From the NCBI GenBank assembly GCA_913063265.1, contig CAJXZG010000015.1, positions 1 through 64,000 on the forward strand: a stretch of DNA of 64,000 nucleotides, given 5' to 3'. A model generated the notes under the pieces. The model worked only from the letters and a program-made list of their open reading frames with translations. It did no database searches and was not told the origin of the DNA. The position numbers and the translations under genes are program-made. This document shows, one piece after another, positions 36,043-44,867 of this stretch (the first letter of the stretch is position 1; each line of letters opens with the position of its first letter). This stretch comes from an uncultured Prolixibacteraceae bacterium. GTDB taxonomy: Bacteria > Bacteroidota > Bacteroidia > Bacteroidales > Prolixibacteraceae.

Positions 36043-37534
36043 TATTTGCTAAAACTTTGCTTTTTACAACAACACCTGGTAATGTAAAATAAAACTCAGA
36101 GCCCTCGTTTAACTTACTTTTTACCGAAATTTCACCGCCCATCAAGTTCAAATATGTTTTTGAAATGGCCAGTCCCAGTCCTGTGCTTTCTCTTCCCGAT
36201 GTTCTGCCGACCGTAGCCTGCATAAATCTGTCAAAGATATATTTTTGTGCTTCTTCACTAATTCCAATTCCCGTATCTGTTACTTTAAAGAAAAGTCCAT
36301 CATCCTGAATTGTATAATAAAACTCAATACTTCCCTCATCGGTATATTTACATGCGTTGTTAACAAGATTTATCATTATCTGTTTTAACCTCATCCTGTC
36401 TGTAAATATTAAACAATCATCATCGGCAAGATCGTTTTGATAAGTGAGTTTCAGATTTTTATTTACAACATTGGAATCAACACTGAACATATCGTAAATT
36501 TCCTTGGTTAAGGTATTTAATTCAAATTTCGATTTTTCAATTTTTAAAATTCCAGCTTCAATTTTTGATAAATCAATAATATCGTTTATTAAATTCAGTA
36601 GATGTTCCCCGCTATTTATTATGGTATTGATAAATTCATCAAGTTCTTCTTCACTTTCTGCTTCTTTTAACAGATTGGCAAAACCCAGAATTCCATTCAT
36701 CGGAGTTCTGATTTCGTGACTCATATTGGCTAAAAATGCAGATTTTAGCTTATCCGATTCTTCTGCTTTTTCTTTGGCGGCGATTAACTGTTTTTCAACC
36801 AATGCCCTGTGCTTAACTTCTTCTTTTAATTCCTTGTTTCTTGAGTTTAAAAGTTTAGTCCTGGCTGCAACTTTTTCTTCCAGGTTTTTATTTGCCTGTT
36901 CGATTTGCCGGTTTGTTTCACCAATCTTTACAATCAAATCAAAATTCTGGCGGTTAAAAATTTCCGTACGGTAAGCAGCAAACATACCAATCAGATTTGC
37001 TCCTATAAAAAAGAAACTATTCGAAATAATTATCGTACGATCGATATTCCAGACAATCCCAGCAATAATGTATACAAATATTACGATCCAACTTGCCACA
37101 GATACTGCAAACGACCTAAGTTTAATCAATACAGAACCGGCCAGGAAAACAAGAATTAATCCACTGCTGTAAATTATAACATCAGGCATCATAATCAGCA
37201 TTACAATTATTCCTACTGCTCCAATAAAATATGAAATAAACAACGAGGTTTGCCAGTTGTTTTTAAACTTTTTTGAAAAGGAAAAAAAGAATACTGCCAA
37301 TAAAACTGCAACAACTACTATTCTGATGGAAATAAACAGCTGTAAAAAGTCTTTGGCCACAATACTATCCAGATATCCAAAAAAACCATAGAGAAACGCC
37401 AAAATCAGATATGCAACTCTGGTAGTTTTAAATGAGCGTACAAAATAGTATTCCCTATATTTTTCTTCTCTTTCGTCAGGAAAATTCAGGGTTACCCTAT
37501 GTAACTCATTTGTAAAGTGCGTCCCAAAAATCAT
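36032..37534 (-). CDS. Six-TM membrane histidine kinase
   Basis: The 500-residue protein has six hydrophobic helices (about 39-57, 66-85, 96-116, 119-137, 143-163, 171-189), a coiled coil (200-265), a HisKA domain with H273 in ANMSHEIRTPMNGIL, and a HATPase domain (about 380-490: VNNACKYT, DTGIGI, GLGLAI). There is no large periplasmic sensor, so the ligand is probably lipophilic or sensed within the membrane, as in PhcS/LqsS-type receptors. It is the first gene of the five-gene operon and would start the relay. Confidence 0.9.
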   Translation of the reverse strand: MIFGTHFTNELHRVTLNFPDEREEKYREYYFVRSFKTTRVAYLILAFLYGFFGYLDSIVAKDFLQLFISIRIVVVAVLLAVFFFSFSKKFKNNWQTSLFISYFIGAVGIIVMLIMMPDVIIYSSGLILVFLAGSVLIKLRSFAVSVASWIVIFVYIIAGIVWNIDRTIIISNSFFFIGANLIGMFAAYRTEIFNRQNFDLIVKIGETNRQIEQANKNLEEKVAARTKLLNSRNKELKEEVKHRALVEKQLIAAKEKAEESDKLKSAFLANMSHEIRTPMNGILGFANLLKEAESEEELDEFINTIINSGEHLLNLINDIIDLSKIEAGILKIEKSKFELNTLTKEIYDMFSVDSNVVNKNLKLTYQNDLADDDCLIFTDRMRLKQIMINLVNNACKYTDEGSIEFYYTIQDDGLFFKVTDTGIGISEEAQKYIFDRFMQATVGRTSGRESTGLGLAISKTYLNLMGGEISVKSKLNEGSEFYFTLPGVVVKSKVLANNGV

Positions 37535-37748
37535 AATAAAATTATGAATAAAATACCATCCCTTTTACTTACAAAAAAATATTACACGGAATTCAACTTC
37601 AACTGAAGCTACTCATCAGTTCCATAGTGTGGGTTAGTTAAATAAAGAGGGTAGCCTCAAAGATAAAAAAAATGACCTAAATCCATTCAAAATCACCTAC
37701 TAAACGATAAATTAGAGCCATTCTACATAACCAATATATAGATTGAAT

Positions 37749-38555
37749 CTATTGATTCATCATATTAAGCTTAATCCTGGTTAATACTTTTTTTGTATAA
37801 AGCGGAAATTCGCTATCCATCATCCAACCATAATAACCGGGTTGTTCTTTGAGAACTTTTTCGACCGGCACCCCTTTGTTTTTGCCAAAATTAAATACTT
37901 CTACCCCCTTATCGTTATATACGATTCTTCCAACAAAATCTACATTTTTATCATAAGATGAAAACTCACTTAACTTTTCTATTTCGTTTACAATGGGCTT
38001 CGATTTTACACCTTTTGAGTCCTCAACTTCAGTATTTTCATACATATCAAGTTGAGATTTTAAAACCTCATAAGTTGCTTTTGTATCAGCCATGGCTGAG
38101 TGAGCATCAACCAATTCTTTGCTACAGTAAAACTTATATGCAGCTGAAAGTGTTCGTTTTTCCATTTTATGAAAAATTGCCTGAACATCAACAAATTTAT
38201 GTTTCTTCAAGTCAATATCCACATCGGCACGTAAAAATTCTTCAGCAAGTAATGGAATATCAAATCGGTTTGAATTAAATCCGCAAAGGTCGCAACCTTC
38301 AATAAACTTTGCCAGCGTTTTGGCTACTTCTTTAAAAGTTGGTTTTTCCTTTACATCCTCGTCTTTGATTCCATGAATTTTAGAAACCTCCGGAGGTATT
38401 GGCATTTCAGGATTAATCAACAATAGTTTCTCTTCTTCCGAATTGTCAATATTAATTTTTAAAAGTGCAATTTCAACGATGCGATCAGTTGCAATATTCA
38501 TTCCCGTTGTTTCCAAATCCAGTACAACCAGGGGATTCTTCAAATTAAGTAACAT
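37749..38555 (-). CDS. 3'-5' exonuclease, DEDDh family (DnaQ-like)
   Basis: The 268-residue protein has an N-terminal DEDDh exonuclease domain: ExoI LDLETTG at 13-19, ExoII CGFNSNRFD near 92-100 and ExoIII HSAMADTKAT near 151-160. The C-terminal ~90 residues, with FVGRIVYNDKGVEVFNFGKN, form an additional domain found in Bacteroidota homologues. It removes 3' nucleotides, possibly as a proofreading subunit. It lies 85 bases after dnaN on the same strand, but a terminator-like hairpin lies between them. Confidence 0.9.
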   Translation of the reverse strand: MLLNLKNPLVVLDLETTGMNIATDRIVEIALLKINIDNSEEEKLLLINPEMPIPPEVSKIHGIKDEDVKEKPTFKEVAKTLAKFIEGCDLCGFNSNRFDIPLLAEEFLRADVDIDLKKHKFVDVQAIFHKMEKRTLSAAYKFYCSKELVDAHSAMADTKATYEVLKSQLDMYENTEVEDSKGVKSKPIVNEIEKLSEFSSYDKNVDFVGRIVYNDKGVEVFNFGKNKGVPVEKVLKEQPGYYGWMMDSEFPLYTKKVLTRIKLNMMNQ

Positions 38556-38570
38556 AAGTTTTATTTAAAA

Positions 38571-38619
38571 GAAAAGGTATCCCGAAACCTTTTAGGATTT
38601 TAGCTTCCGGATACCTTTC
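38571..38619 (-). terminator. Terminator after dnaN
   Basis: On the minus strand GAAAGGTATCC (38609-38619) pairs with GGGATACCTTTTC (38571-38583) around a ~25-base loop and runs into TTTTCTTTTAAAT. It lies about 20 bases after the dnaN stop codon. The large loop makes it a moderate-strength candidate. Confidence 0.65.
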
Positions 38620-38639
38620 AAAATGTTTATAAAATATTT

Positions 38640-39770
38640 TTATGCGTTTATCATCATTGGCATCAATAACATTAACATTTCCTCATCATCATCATCATTT
38701 TCTGATGGCAGTAACAATCCGGCACGTGTAGGATCGCTTAATTCGACCCTTACATCACCAGTTGAAATATTGGTTAGAATTTCCTGCAAAAATGTTGATT
38801 TAAAACCAATATCCATTTCTTCGCCTTCGTATTCACAATTTAACCGTTCTACAGCTGAAATAGAAAAATCAATATCCTGCGCAGACACCACCAATTGATT
38901 TTCGTTAATGTTCAGTTTAATCAGGTTACTTGCCTGGTTTGAAAATACAGAAACCCTTTTAACTGTATTATAGAAATTTAAGCGATCAATTGTCATCACA
39001 TTTGGATTTTCAGTTGGAATTACTGAATTGTAACTTGGATAATTTCCTTCCACTAAACGACAGATTAACCTATAATTGCTTAAAGTAAAAAATGCATTTT
39101 TATCATCAAATTCCACTTTTACATCGAACTCTTCTTTTGGAAGCAGGTTTTTCAATAATCCTGCCGGCTTTTTTGGAAGAATAAATGATGATTCAAAATC
39201 AGCTTTTGCATCGGTTCTTCGGTAACGTACAAGTTTATGAGCATCGGATGCCACAAAACTCATATAATCGGGTGAAAGTTCTATAAATATTCCATTCATT
39301 ACCGGACGGAGTTCATCGTCGGCAGTGGCAAAAAGCGTTTTTTCAATTCCCTTTTTTAACGCCACATGACTTACATTAATGGTTGAAGTGGTTTCCGAAT
39401 CGAGTGTTGGCAATTCAGGAAAATCTCCTGCATTTTGACCCGTAATACTGAATTTACCATTGTCAGAGAAAATTTCCACAGTAAATGATTCAGCATCTAT
39501 CTGGAATGTAAGCGGTTGTTCCGGAAATTCTTTTAATGTATCGATAAATAATTTTGCCGGAACAGCGATTGAGCCCTCACCCTCAATATTGTCCAGTTCT
39601 AAACCGGTAATTAAAGTCGATTCCAAATCGGAAGCAGTAATGGTAAGTTCCGATTCTGAGATCTGAAATAAAAAGTTATCCAGAATTGGCATGGTACTTT
39701 TACTGCTAATTACTCTGCTAAGTGCTGCCAAGTGGCTCAGTAATTCGGTACTTGATACTACAAATTTCAT
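38640..39770 (-). CDS. dnaN: DNA polymerase III beta sliding clamp
   Basis: This 376-residue protein has the three-domain clamp layout and family length. The N-terminus MKFVVSSTELLSHLAALSRV, the STMPILDNFLF segment and the C-terminal LLMPM element near residues 368-372 (the usual VLMPMR-type end) are characteristic. It forms the ring dimer that tethers replicative polymerase to DNA. It follows gldFG on the same strand with a ~210-base gap, and no origin-type sequences or dnaA are seen nearby. Confidence 0.95.
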   Translation of the reverse strand: MKFVVSSTELLSHLAALSRVISSKSTMPILDNFLFQISESELTITASDLESTLITGLELDNIEGEGSIAVPAKLFIDTLKEFPEQPLTFQIDAESFTVEIFSDNGKFSITGQNAGDFPELPTLDSETTSTINVSHVALKKGIEKTLFATADDELRPVMNGIFIELSPDYMSFVASDAHKLVRYRRTDAKADFESSFILPKKPAGLLKNLLPKEEFDVKVEFDDKNAFFTLSNYRLICRLVEGNYPSYNSVIPTENPNVMTIDRLNFYNTVKRVSVFSNQASNLIKLNINENQLVVSAQDIDFSISAVERLNCEYEGEEMDIGFKSTFLQEILTNISTGDVRVELSDPTRAGLLLPSENDDDDEEMLMLLMPMMINA

Positions 39771-39982
39771 TCGTTTATATTTTTTAATTTTTTAGCGGTA
39801 ACTCATGTAACTCGCATAATCATGCTTCTTTGTTATAAAAGCGTTTTTATTATGCTCGTTTCATATTATTTAGTTTTTCTCTTTTTAAAAATTGGGATGA
39901 ACTCTTTTCTGTGTCTAAGAACACGAATATACAAACTTTAATTATAAATCACTACGCTGAAAACTTGGATTTTTTCAGTCAT

Positions 39983-42397
39983 TTATAAACGTGAGTAACG
40001 AAGTCTTCTAATGATGTTATAAGCCAGTCCGAACAAGAAAACCAAAGCCAGGGGAGTTAGCACATTCAGCCATTGCCAGAATCCCTTTTCTTCCCGCAAT
40101 TTTACTTTATCCAGCAGCCTTAGTTGTACTGTCCGGTTTCGTAACTGCATAATCCCGGTTTCATCATTCAGATAATAAATTGTGTTTAATAAAAACTCTT
40201 TATTCCCAAAAACCTGTTGCGAAACTCTGTCGTATCCCATTTCCTGAATTGCAGGGGGTTGTTTTGAATAATTTACCCTGTTTGAAATAAGACCGGCATC
40301 AGCAATAACGACCATCTTTGTCGGCTCACTTAAAGTAATAAAACCGGAAGTTTCTACTCCCAGATTGTCAATCATTCTGTTTTGGAATACAGAACCAAAT
40401 ACACCTTCTATCAGAACTCCTGCTGTAATAAACGATTGATTAAAAAGTTCTCTGGCAGGAGGATTCTTTATGTTTTCGAGACTTACAGAAGAAGGTGACT
40501 TTACTCTTCTGGCATACGGAGAAGTCGAAAGTATCACCGACTTTTTTAAGGTTTTACTTCCGGAAAGTGTGTCCAGTGAAGAAACAAACTCAGTATACAA
40601 TCGATTCAGATTTTTACTCAGGGGATGATTATCTGCAGGAATTAAAAGCGGTGAATAATACCATGGATGTAAACTCCATTGAGGCTGACTGCCGGCAGGA
40701 GCTGTGTTCACCTGTATCCGGGCACAATCAACATCCTGTAAAAGTTCGTAATTTAACCGAACACCATAACGGAAAAGCTGATCTTCAAGATTTAAACTGC
40801 GTGGAAATGCAAAAGTCTGATAACCTTTTGACAAACTGTCAAGACTTACTGTCACCGGATCGATTAACCACACTACTTTTCCTCCCTGCATTATGTACTG
40901 GTCAACTATATATTTATCTTTTTCAGGAAAAGCTTCTTCCGGCCCGGCTATAATTAAAATATCGATTTGTGAACTTTCTTCATATAATTCATCCGGTGTA
41001 ACTCTGTCCACCTCAAAACTGCTTTGTAAGGCCATTGAAAAATCCATCACTTCAAACTGATTAAATTCGCCATGTCCTTCAAGAAAAGCCAGCCTTGATT
41101 TTTGATTTCGCCCCAATCCCTGAAAAGCGTTGATTAATTCAAATTCAACACTTTCCACAGAATGATTAAAATTTATTTCATAAGAAAAATCAGGATTGTT
41201 TTTTAAAAAATTAACCGCTGTTTCTTTTCCATCGATTCGAACCAATGCTCCGGGAAATATATATCTTGTACTTACTCCTTCGTTGGTTTTTCTGTTAAAA
41301 CTGATTGGATTTACTCCTTTTTCCACCAGCTGATTCTGAAATTCTTTACGTCTTTCGGCATTTGAAAATCCATAAGGATCGGTCACTTTTATCCGTATTG
41401 GTTTTGGTGAATAGACATTCAAAACTGCAATTTTCTCAAAAATTTCACGTTGCAGTTTTTTTAAACCTGGTTCCAGTTCACCTTCAAGAAATAATTCAAC
41501 TTCAATTATTTTGTCAATTTCCGAAACAATCTCCTTACTTACACCAGATAAAGAATATCGTTTATCAGCGGTAAGATCGGCCCGAAACAGAAAATTATTT
41601 GATATAAAAAAGAGGCCAAAAACAAGAACAAAAAATACGCCCAGATAAATTTTTGTTTTGTGAAATTTCCATTTTCCTGCTCTCAAAAAAGTAGCGGTTA
41701 AATAAATAAAAACCAGGGTCATTCCAATAAAATATACCACATCCCGCATGTCAACAATACCACGCGAAACCGATTGATAATGGGTATCAATACTAAAATA
41801 GGAAAGCAATAATTCCAGGAAATATGGAACTCCCGAAGAAGCCACAAAATCGAGCCCTAAATAAAATATAAACGAAAGGGCCAGTGCCAGAATAAAAGAG
41901 ATAATCTGATTATCGGTTAACGAGGATGCAAAAACACCAATAGCGACATAAATTGCAGCCAATAAGAAAAGACCAATATAAGAGCCCCAGGTAGCACCAA
42001 CATCAATGCTTCCGACAGGATTTCCCAACAAATAGACTGATAGAAAATATATTAACGTAGGCAACAAGGAGAATAGCACCAAAGCAAGTCCCGCCAAAAA
42101 CTTGGCTAAAACCAACTGAAAATCGGTAACGGGACGAGTGAGTAAGGTTTCAATGGTACCCGATCGTTTTTCGTCTGCAAACAAACGCATGGTTATTGCC
42201 GGTACAAGAAAAAGATAAACCCAGGGTGCCAGCGTAAAAAGGCCATCCAAAGTTGCATAAGCATTATCCGGGATATTATACATACCCGGAAAAACCCATA
42301 AAAACAACCCTGTTAGTAAAAGAAAAACAATGATAACAAGCGTACCTATCAGAGAACCTAAAAATGCTTTTATTTCTTTTTTGTATAAACTATACAT
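39983..42397 (-). CDS. Fused GldF-GldG gliding-type ABC transporter protein
   Basis: The 804-residue protein joins a GldF-like permease (1 to about 240; six helices, FADEKRSGTIETLLTRPV near 70-87) to a GldG-like part: a membrane helix (about 250-268, VFFVLVFGLFFISNNFLFR), a large periplasmic ABC_transp_aux domain (about 275-740) and a final helix near 770-790. In Flavobacterium these are two genes, gldF and gldG, and with the ATPase GldA they are needed for gliding. The ATPase is not in this window. Fused homologues occur in other Bacteroidota, including non-gliding ones, so gliding is not implied. Confidence 0.9.
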   Translation of the reverse strand: MYSLYKKEIKAFLGSLIGTLVIIVFLLLTGLFLWVFPGMYNIPDNAYATLDGLFTLAPWVYLFLVPAITMRLFADEKRSGTIETLLTRPVTDFQLVLAKFLAGLALVLFSLLPTLIYFLSVYLLGNPVGSIDVGATWGSYIGLFLLAAIYVAIGVFASSLTDNQIISFILALALSFIFYLGLDFVASSGVPYFLELLLSYFSIDTHYQSVSRGIVDMRDVVYFIGMTLVFIYLTATFLRAGKWKFHKTKIYLGVFFVLVFGLFFISNNFLFRADLTADKRYSLSGVSKEIVSEIDKIIEVELFLEGELEPGLKKLQREIFEKIAVLNVYSPKPIRIKVTDPYGFSNAERRKEFQNQLVEKGVNPISFNRKTNEGVSTRYIFPGALVRIDGKETAVNFLKNNPDFSYEINFNHSVESVEFELINAFQGLGRNQKSRLAFLEGHGEFNQFEVMDFSMALQSSFEVDRVTPDELYEESSQIDILIIAGPEEAFPEKDKYIVDQYIMQGGKVVWLIDPVTVSLDSLSKGYQTFAFPRSLNLEDQLFRYGVRLNYELLQDVDCARIQVNTAPAGSQPQWSLHPWYYSPLLIPADNHPLSKNLNRLYTEFVSSLDTLSGSKTLKKSVILSTSPYARRVKSPSSVSLENIKNPPARELFNQSFITAGVLIEGVFGSVFQNRMIDNLGVETSGFITLSEPTKMVVIADAGLISNRVNYSKQPPAIQEMGYDRVSQQVFGNKEFLLNTIYYLNDETGIMQLRNRTVQLRLLDKVKLREEKGFWQWLNVLTPLALVFLFGLAYNIIRRLRYSRL

Positions 42398-42404
42398 TAC
42401 TCAG

Positions 42405-42439
42405 TTCAAAGTTTAAAGTTTAAAGTTTAAAGTTTAAAG
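42405..42439. repeat. Heptanucleotide tandem repeat (TTTAAAG) upstream of gldFG
   Basis: Five tandem copies of a 7-base unit run from 42405 to 42439: one TTCAAAG followed by four exact TTTAAAG units. The array fills most of the 47-base gap between the lpxB stop codon and the gldFG start codon. Copy-number change would alter the spacer without touching a reading frame. Confidence 0.9.
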
Positions 42440-42444
42440 TTGGT

Positions 42445-43575
42445 TTAATTCTTTAAAAGTTCCATCATTTTTTGTGCTGTTCTTTTTGAACAACCGGCTT
42501 TGCCCATCATTTCAATTAAACGAGAATAATCTTTGAATATTTTTTCACGATACTCCTCCTCAAACAACAGTTTTTCCATTTCGGCTTTTACATTTTTTAC
42601 CGTCATTTTCACCTGGATATATTCGCTGATGATTAACTCATTCATTATAATATTTGGCAAGGAAACTCCTATGGTTTTAATCACAAAATTTCTCATTACA
42701 AAATCTACCGGCGCACCACCTTCAACTTTATAAATTACAGTTTGAGGCACATTAAACAACGCTGCTTCCAGTGCCGCAGTACCGGATGCGACCAATGCAG
42801 TATGTGAATGATTTAACAAATCATAGGTCTGGTCAAAAATCAATTTTACCGGCGAACCTGAAATGTATTTTTTGTAAAGTTCAATGTCAATGCTGTTTAC
42901 ACCTGCAATTACAAACTGAAAATCCGGAAAGCTTTCGGCTACTTTGGTCATTACAGGCAAGGTACTTTTAATTTCCTGTACCCGGCTTCCGGCCATTAAA
43001 GCCACCAGTTTTCTGTTATCCAGACTATTTTTTTTATAAAACTCCTTGTTCGAAACAGCATTTGTTTTGAATTCTGAAATTGAATCTAAAAGCGGATTTC
43101 CCACATAATGAACATCAATATTAAATTTCTTAAAATACGAGGTTTCAAAAGGAAAGATAACAAACAACTCATCTGTAAAATTCCTGATTTTTTTTACCCG
43201 GTATTCCTTCCATGCCCAGACTTTTGGAGCAATGTAATAGTAAACTTTAATGTTATGTTTTTTGGCAAATTCGGCCAGACGAAGGTTAAAACCCGGATAA
43301 TCAATTAAAATCAGCACATCGGGATTGAATTCGAGCAAATCCTGTTTGCAGAAATTCATATTCCTTTTGATGGTTTTCAGGTTTAGTAAAACATTTAAAA
43401 TTCCGATAAAAGCCATTTCGCGGTAATGTTTTACCAAATCACCACCAACCTCTTTCATTAAATCGCCGCCAAAAAATCTGAATTCCGCATTTTGATCGAC
43501 CAGTTGCAGTTCCTTCATGAGGTTGGAACCGTGTAAATCTCCCGATGCTTCTCCTGCTACCAGATAATACTTCAT
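42445..43575 (-). CDS. lpxB: Lipid-A-disaccharide synthase
   Basis: This 376-residue GT19 enzyme condenses UDP-2,3-diacylglucosamine with lipid X to form the lipid A disaccharide at the inner membrane. It starts MKYYLVAGEASGDLHGSNLM, the LpxB signature, and contains YYIAPKVWAWKEYRVKKI near 120-137, LMAGSRVQEIKS near 192-203, and VASGTAALEAALF near 262-274. It sits in a minus-strand run from surE to gldFG. The PagL-like gene elsewhere in the window would act on its downstream product. Confidence 0.95.
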   Translation of the reverse strand: MKYYLVAGEASGDLHGSNLMKELQLVDQNAEFRFFGGDLMKEVGGDLVKHYREMAFIGILNVLLNLKTIKRNMNFCKQDLLEFNPDVLILIDYPGFNLRLAEFAKKHNIKVYYYIAPKVWAWKEYRVKKIRNFTDELFVIFPFETSYFKKFNIDVHYVGNPLLDSISEFKTNAVSNKEFYKKNSLDNRKLVALMAGSRVQEIKSTLPVMTKVAESFPDFQFVIAGVNSIDIELYKKYISGSPVKLIFDQTYDLLNHSHTALVASGTAALEAALFNVPQTVIYKVEGGAPVDFVMRNFVIKTIGVSLPNIIMNELIISEYIQVKMTVKNVKAEMEKLLFEEEYREKIFKDYSRLIEMMGKAGCSKRTAQKMMELLKN

Positions 43576-43641
43576 TTTTAAAAAAGAAGTTAATTTTGTT
43601 TAGTTCAAATTAAATTGACCTTTGACAGTTCACTGTTTTGT

Positions 43642-43944
43642 TTAAAAGGCTTTTGAAACAAGAACAATAAAAGCATAAATAATGGTTGCCCCTAAAATTC
43701 CGCGTGCAGTTTTCTCCTGTTTAAGTTTTATCATTCCCATAAACGCACCACTGTTAACAAAAACGCATAAACTACCAAGTTTGATAAAAACATTTAGTTG
43801 TTGCAAACTCTTTGTATATTCCACTATCGAAACATCACGGTTACCCACATAATATACAAAAGCAAAAACTATGACCGGTAAAATAAAACCGATAAGAAAA
43901 CCAATTCCTACATTATCAAATCTATTTGCTCTTCTTCTTAACAT
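43642..43944 (-). CDS. Small membrane protein of unknown function
   Basis: The 100-residue protein has three hydrophobic segments (about 13-33, 53-72 and 82-98) after a basic N-terminus (MLRRRANRF). I do not recognise a family. Its start codon overlaps the surE stop codon by one base and lpxB follows, so it is part of a surE-lpxB operon and may be linked to envelope biogenesis; that is context only. Confidence 0.75.
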   Translation of the reverse strand: MLRRRANRFDNVGIGFLIGFILPVIVFAFVYYVGNRDVSIVEYTKSLQQLNVFIKLGSLCVFVNSGAFMGMIKLKQEKTARGILGATIIYAFIVLVSKAF

Positions 43945-44705
43945 TAAAATTTCCAGTCTTTAATTTGAGAAAGCGTTTTGTAACAAGTCATGTCAGTGGT
44001 TACCGGAACTACAGATGCATAATTATTATCCAACGCATACATATCGGTCTCCAGGGCATCGGCCTCAAAGTTTTTAAAATAACCCGATAACCAGTGATAT
44101 TCCCTCCCATGTGGATCCGTTCTTTTTTCAAATTCTTCCACCCACTTGCCATGTGCCTGCCTGCATAACTTTATCCCTTTTGGTTTTCCTTTCGGAATAT
44201 TAACATTTAAACAGGTAAACGGAGGTAATCCGTTTTCGAGTACACTTTGAAAAACTTTTGCCACCACAATTTTAGCTTTTGAAAAATCGGCATCCCTGCT
44301 GTAATCATCCAGCGAAAAGCCTATGGAGGGGACACCGTGTAAACTTCCTTCGATTGCGGCTCCCATAGTTCCGCTGTAAATAACACTGATGGAAGCATTG
44401 GTGCCGTGATTAATGCCGGAAATCACATAGCCGGGTTTTCGGTTTAGTAAACCATTAAAACTTAATTTAACACTGTCAACCGGGGTACCGTTACTCCGGT
44501 ACGTTGGCACGCCCAGTATTCGTTCAACAGGAACTGCACGCAAAGGATGATCGACTGTAATTGCACACGATTTCCCTGACATTGAAGTTTCTGATGAAAC
44601 AACAACAATATCCCCAAAAAACTGAATCACCTCTACCAATTCACGTAAACCCTTGGCGTGAATTCCATCATCGTTTGTAACTAATATTAATGGTTTTTCT
44701 GACAT
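43944..44705 (-). CDS. surE: 5'/3'-nucleotidase SurE
   Basis: The 253-residue enzyme is a metal-dependent nucleotidase acting on nucleoside monophosphates. NDDGIHAKGL near 11-20 contains the metal-binding Asp pair; SGINHGTNAS near 93-102 (Asn ligand) and YSGTMGAAIEG near 107-117 complete the site. I use the ATG at 44705 because MSEKPLILVTNDDG is the standard N-terminus; the ATG at 44726 adds seven residues. It is the first gene of the surE-lpxB run. Confidence 0.95.
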   Translation of the reverse strand: MSEKPLILVTNDDGIHAKGLRELVEVIQFFGDIVVVSSETSMSGKSCAITVDHPLRAVPVERILGVPTYRSNGTPVDSVKLSFNGLLNRKPGYVISGINHGTNASISVIYSGTMGAAIEGSLHGVPSIGFSLDDYSRDADFSKAKIVVAKVFQSVLENGLPPFTCLNVNIPKGKPKGIKLCRQAHGKWVEEFEKRTDPHGREYHWLSGYFKNFEADALETDMYALDNNYASVVPVTTDMTCYKTLSQIKDWKF

Positions 44706-44836
44706 ACTTTTTCGAATTGGAAACAAATATAATTCAATTTTAGAACCGAATACAATGGATTTAATATTTCACACTAAATAAATGGCAAAAATTAAATAAC
44801 ATAACTCACCCGGTTTTAAATATTGTGGTCATTTAC

Positions 44837-44844
44837 TAAATTTG
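44837..44844 (+). promoter_or_regulatory. Candidate -7 promoter box for the FG-GAP gene
   Basis: TAAATTTG is an exact TAnnTTTG match 23 bases before the start codon at 44868. The expected -33 position has only a TTTT run (44814-44817). Confidence 0.4.
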
Positions 44845-44867
44845 ATTTCAACATTAAATAAATCAAA

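Noticed and set aside
39798-39820. Direct repeats of GTAACTC and a small palindrome upstream of dnaN as possible DnaA or origin sites
   Set aside because: They do not match DnaA-box consensus, there is no dnaA gene nearby, and only two units are present.
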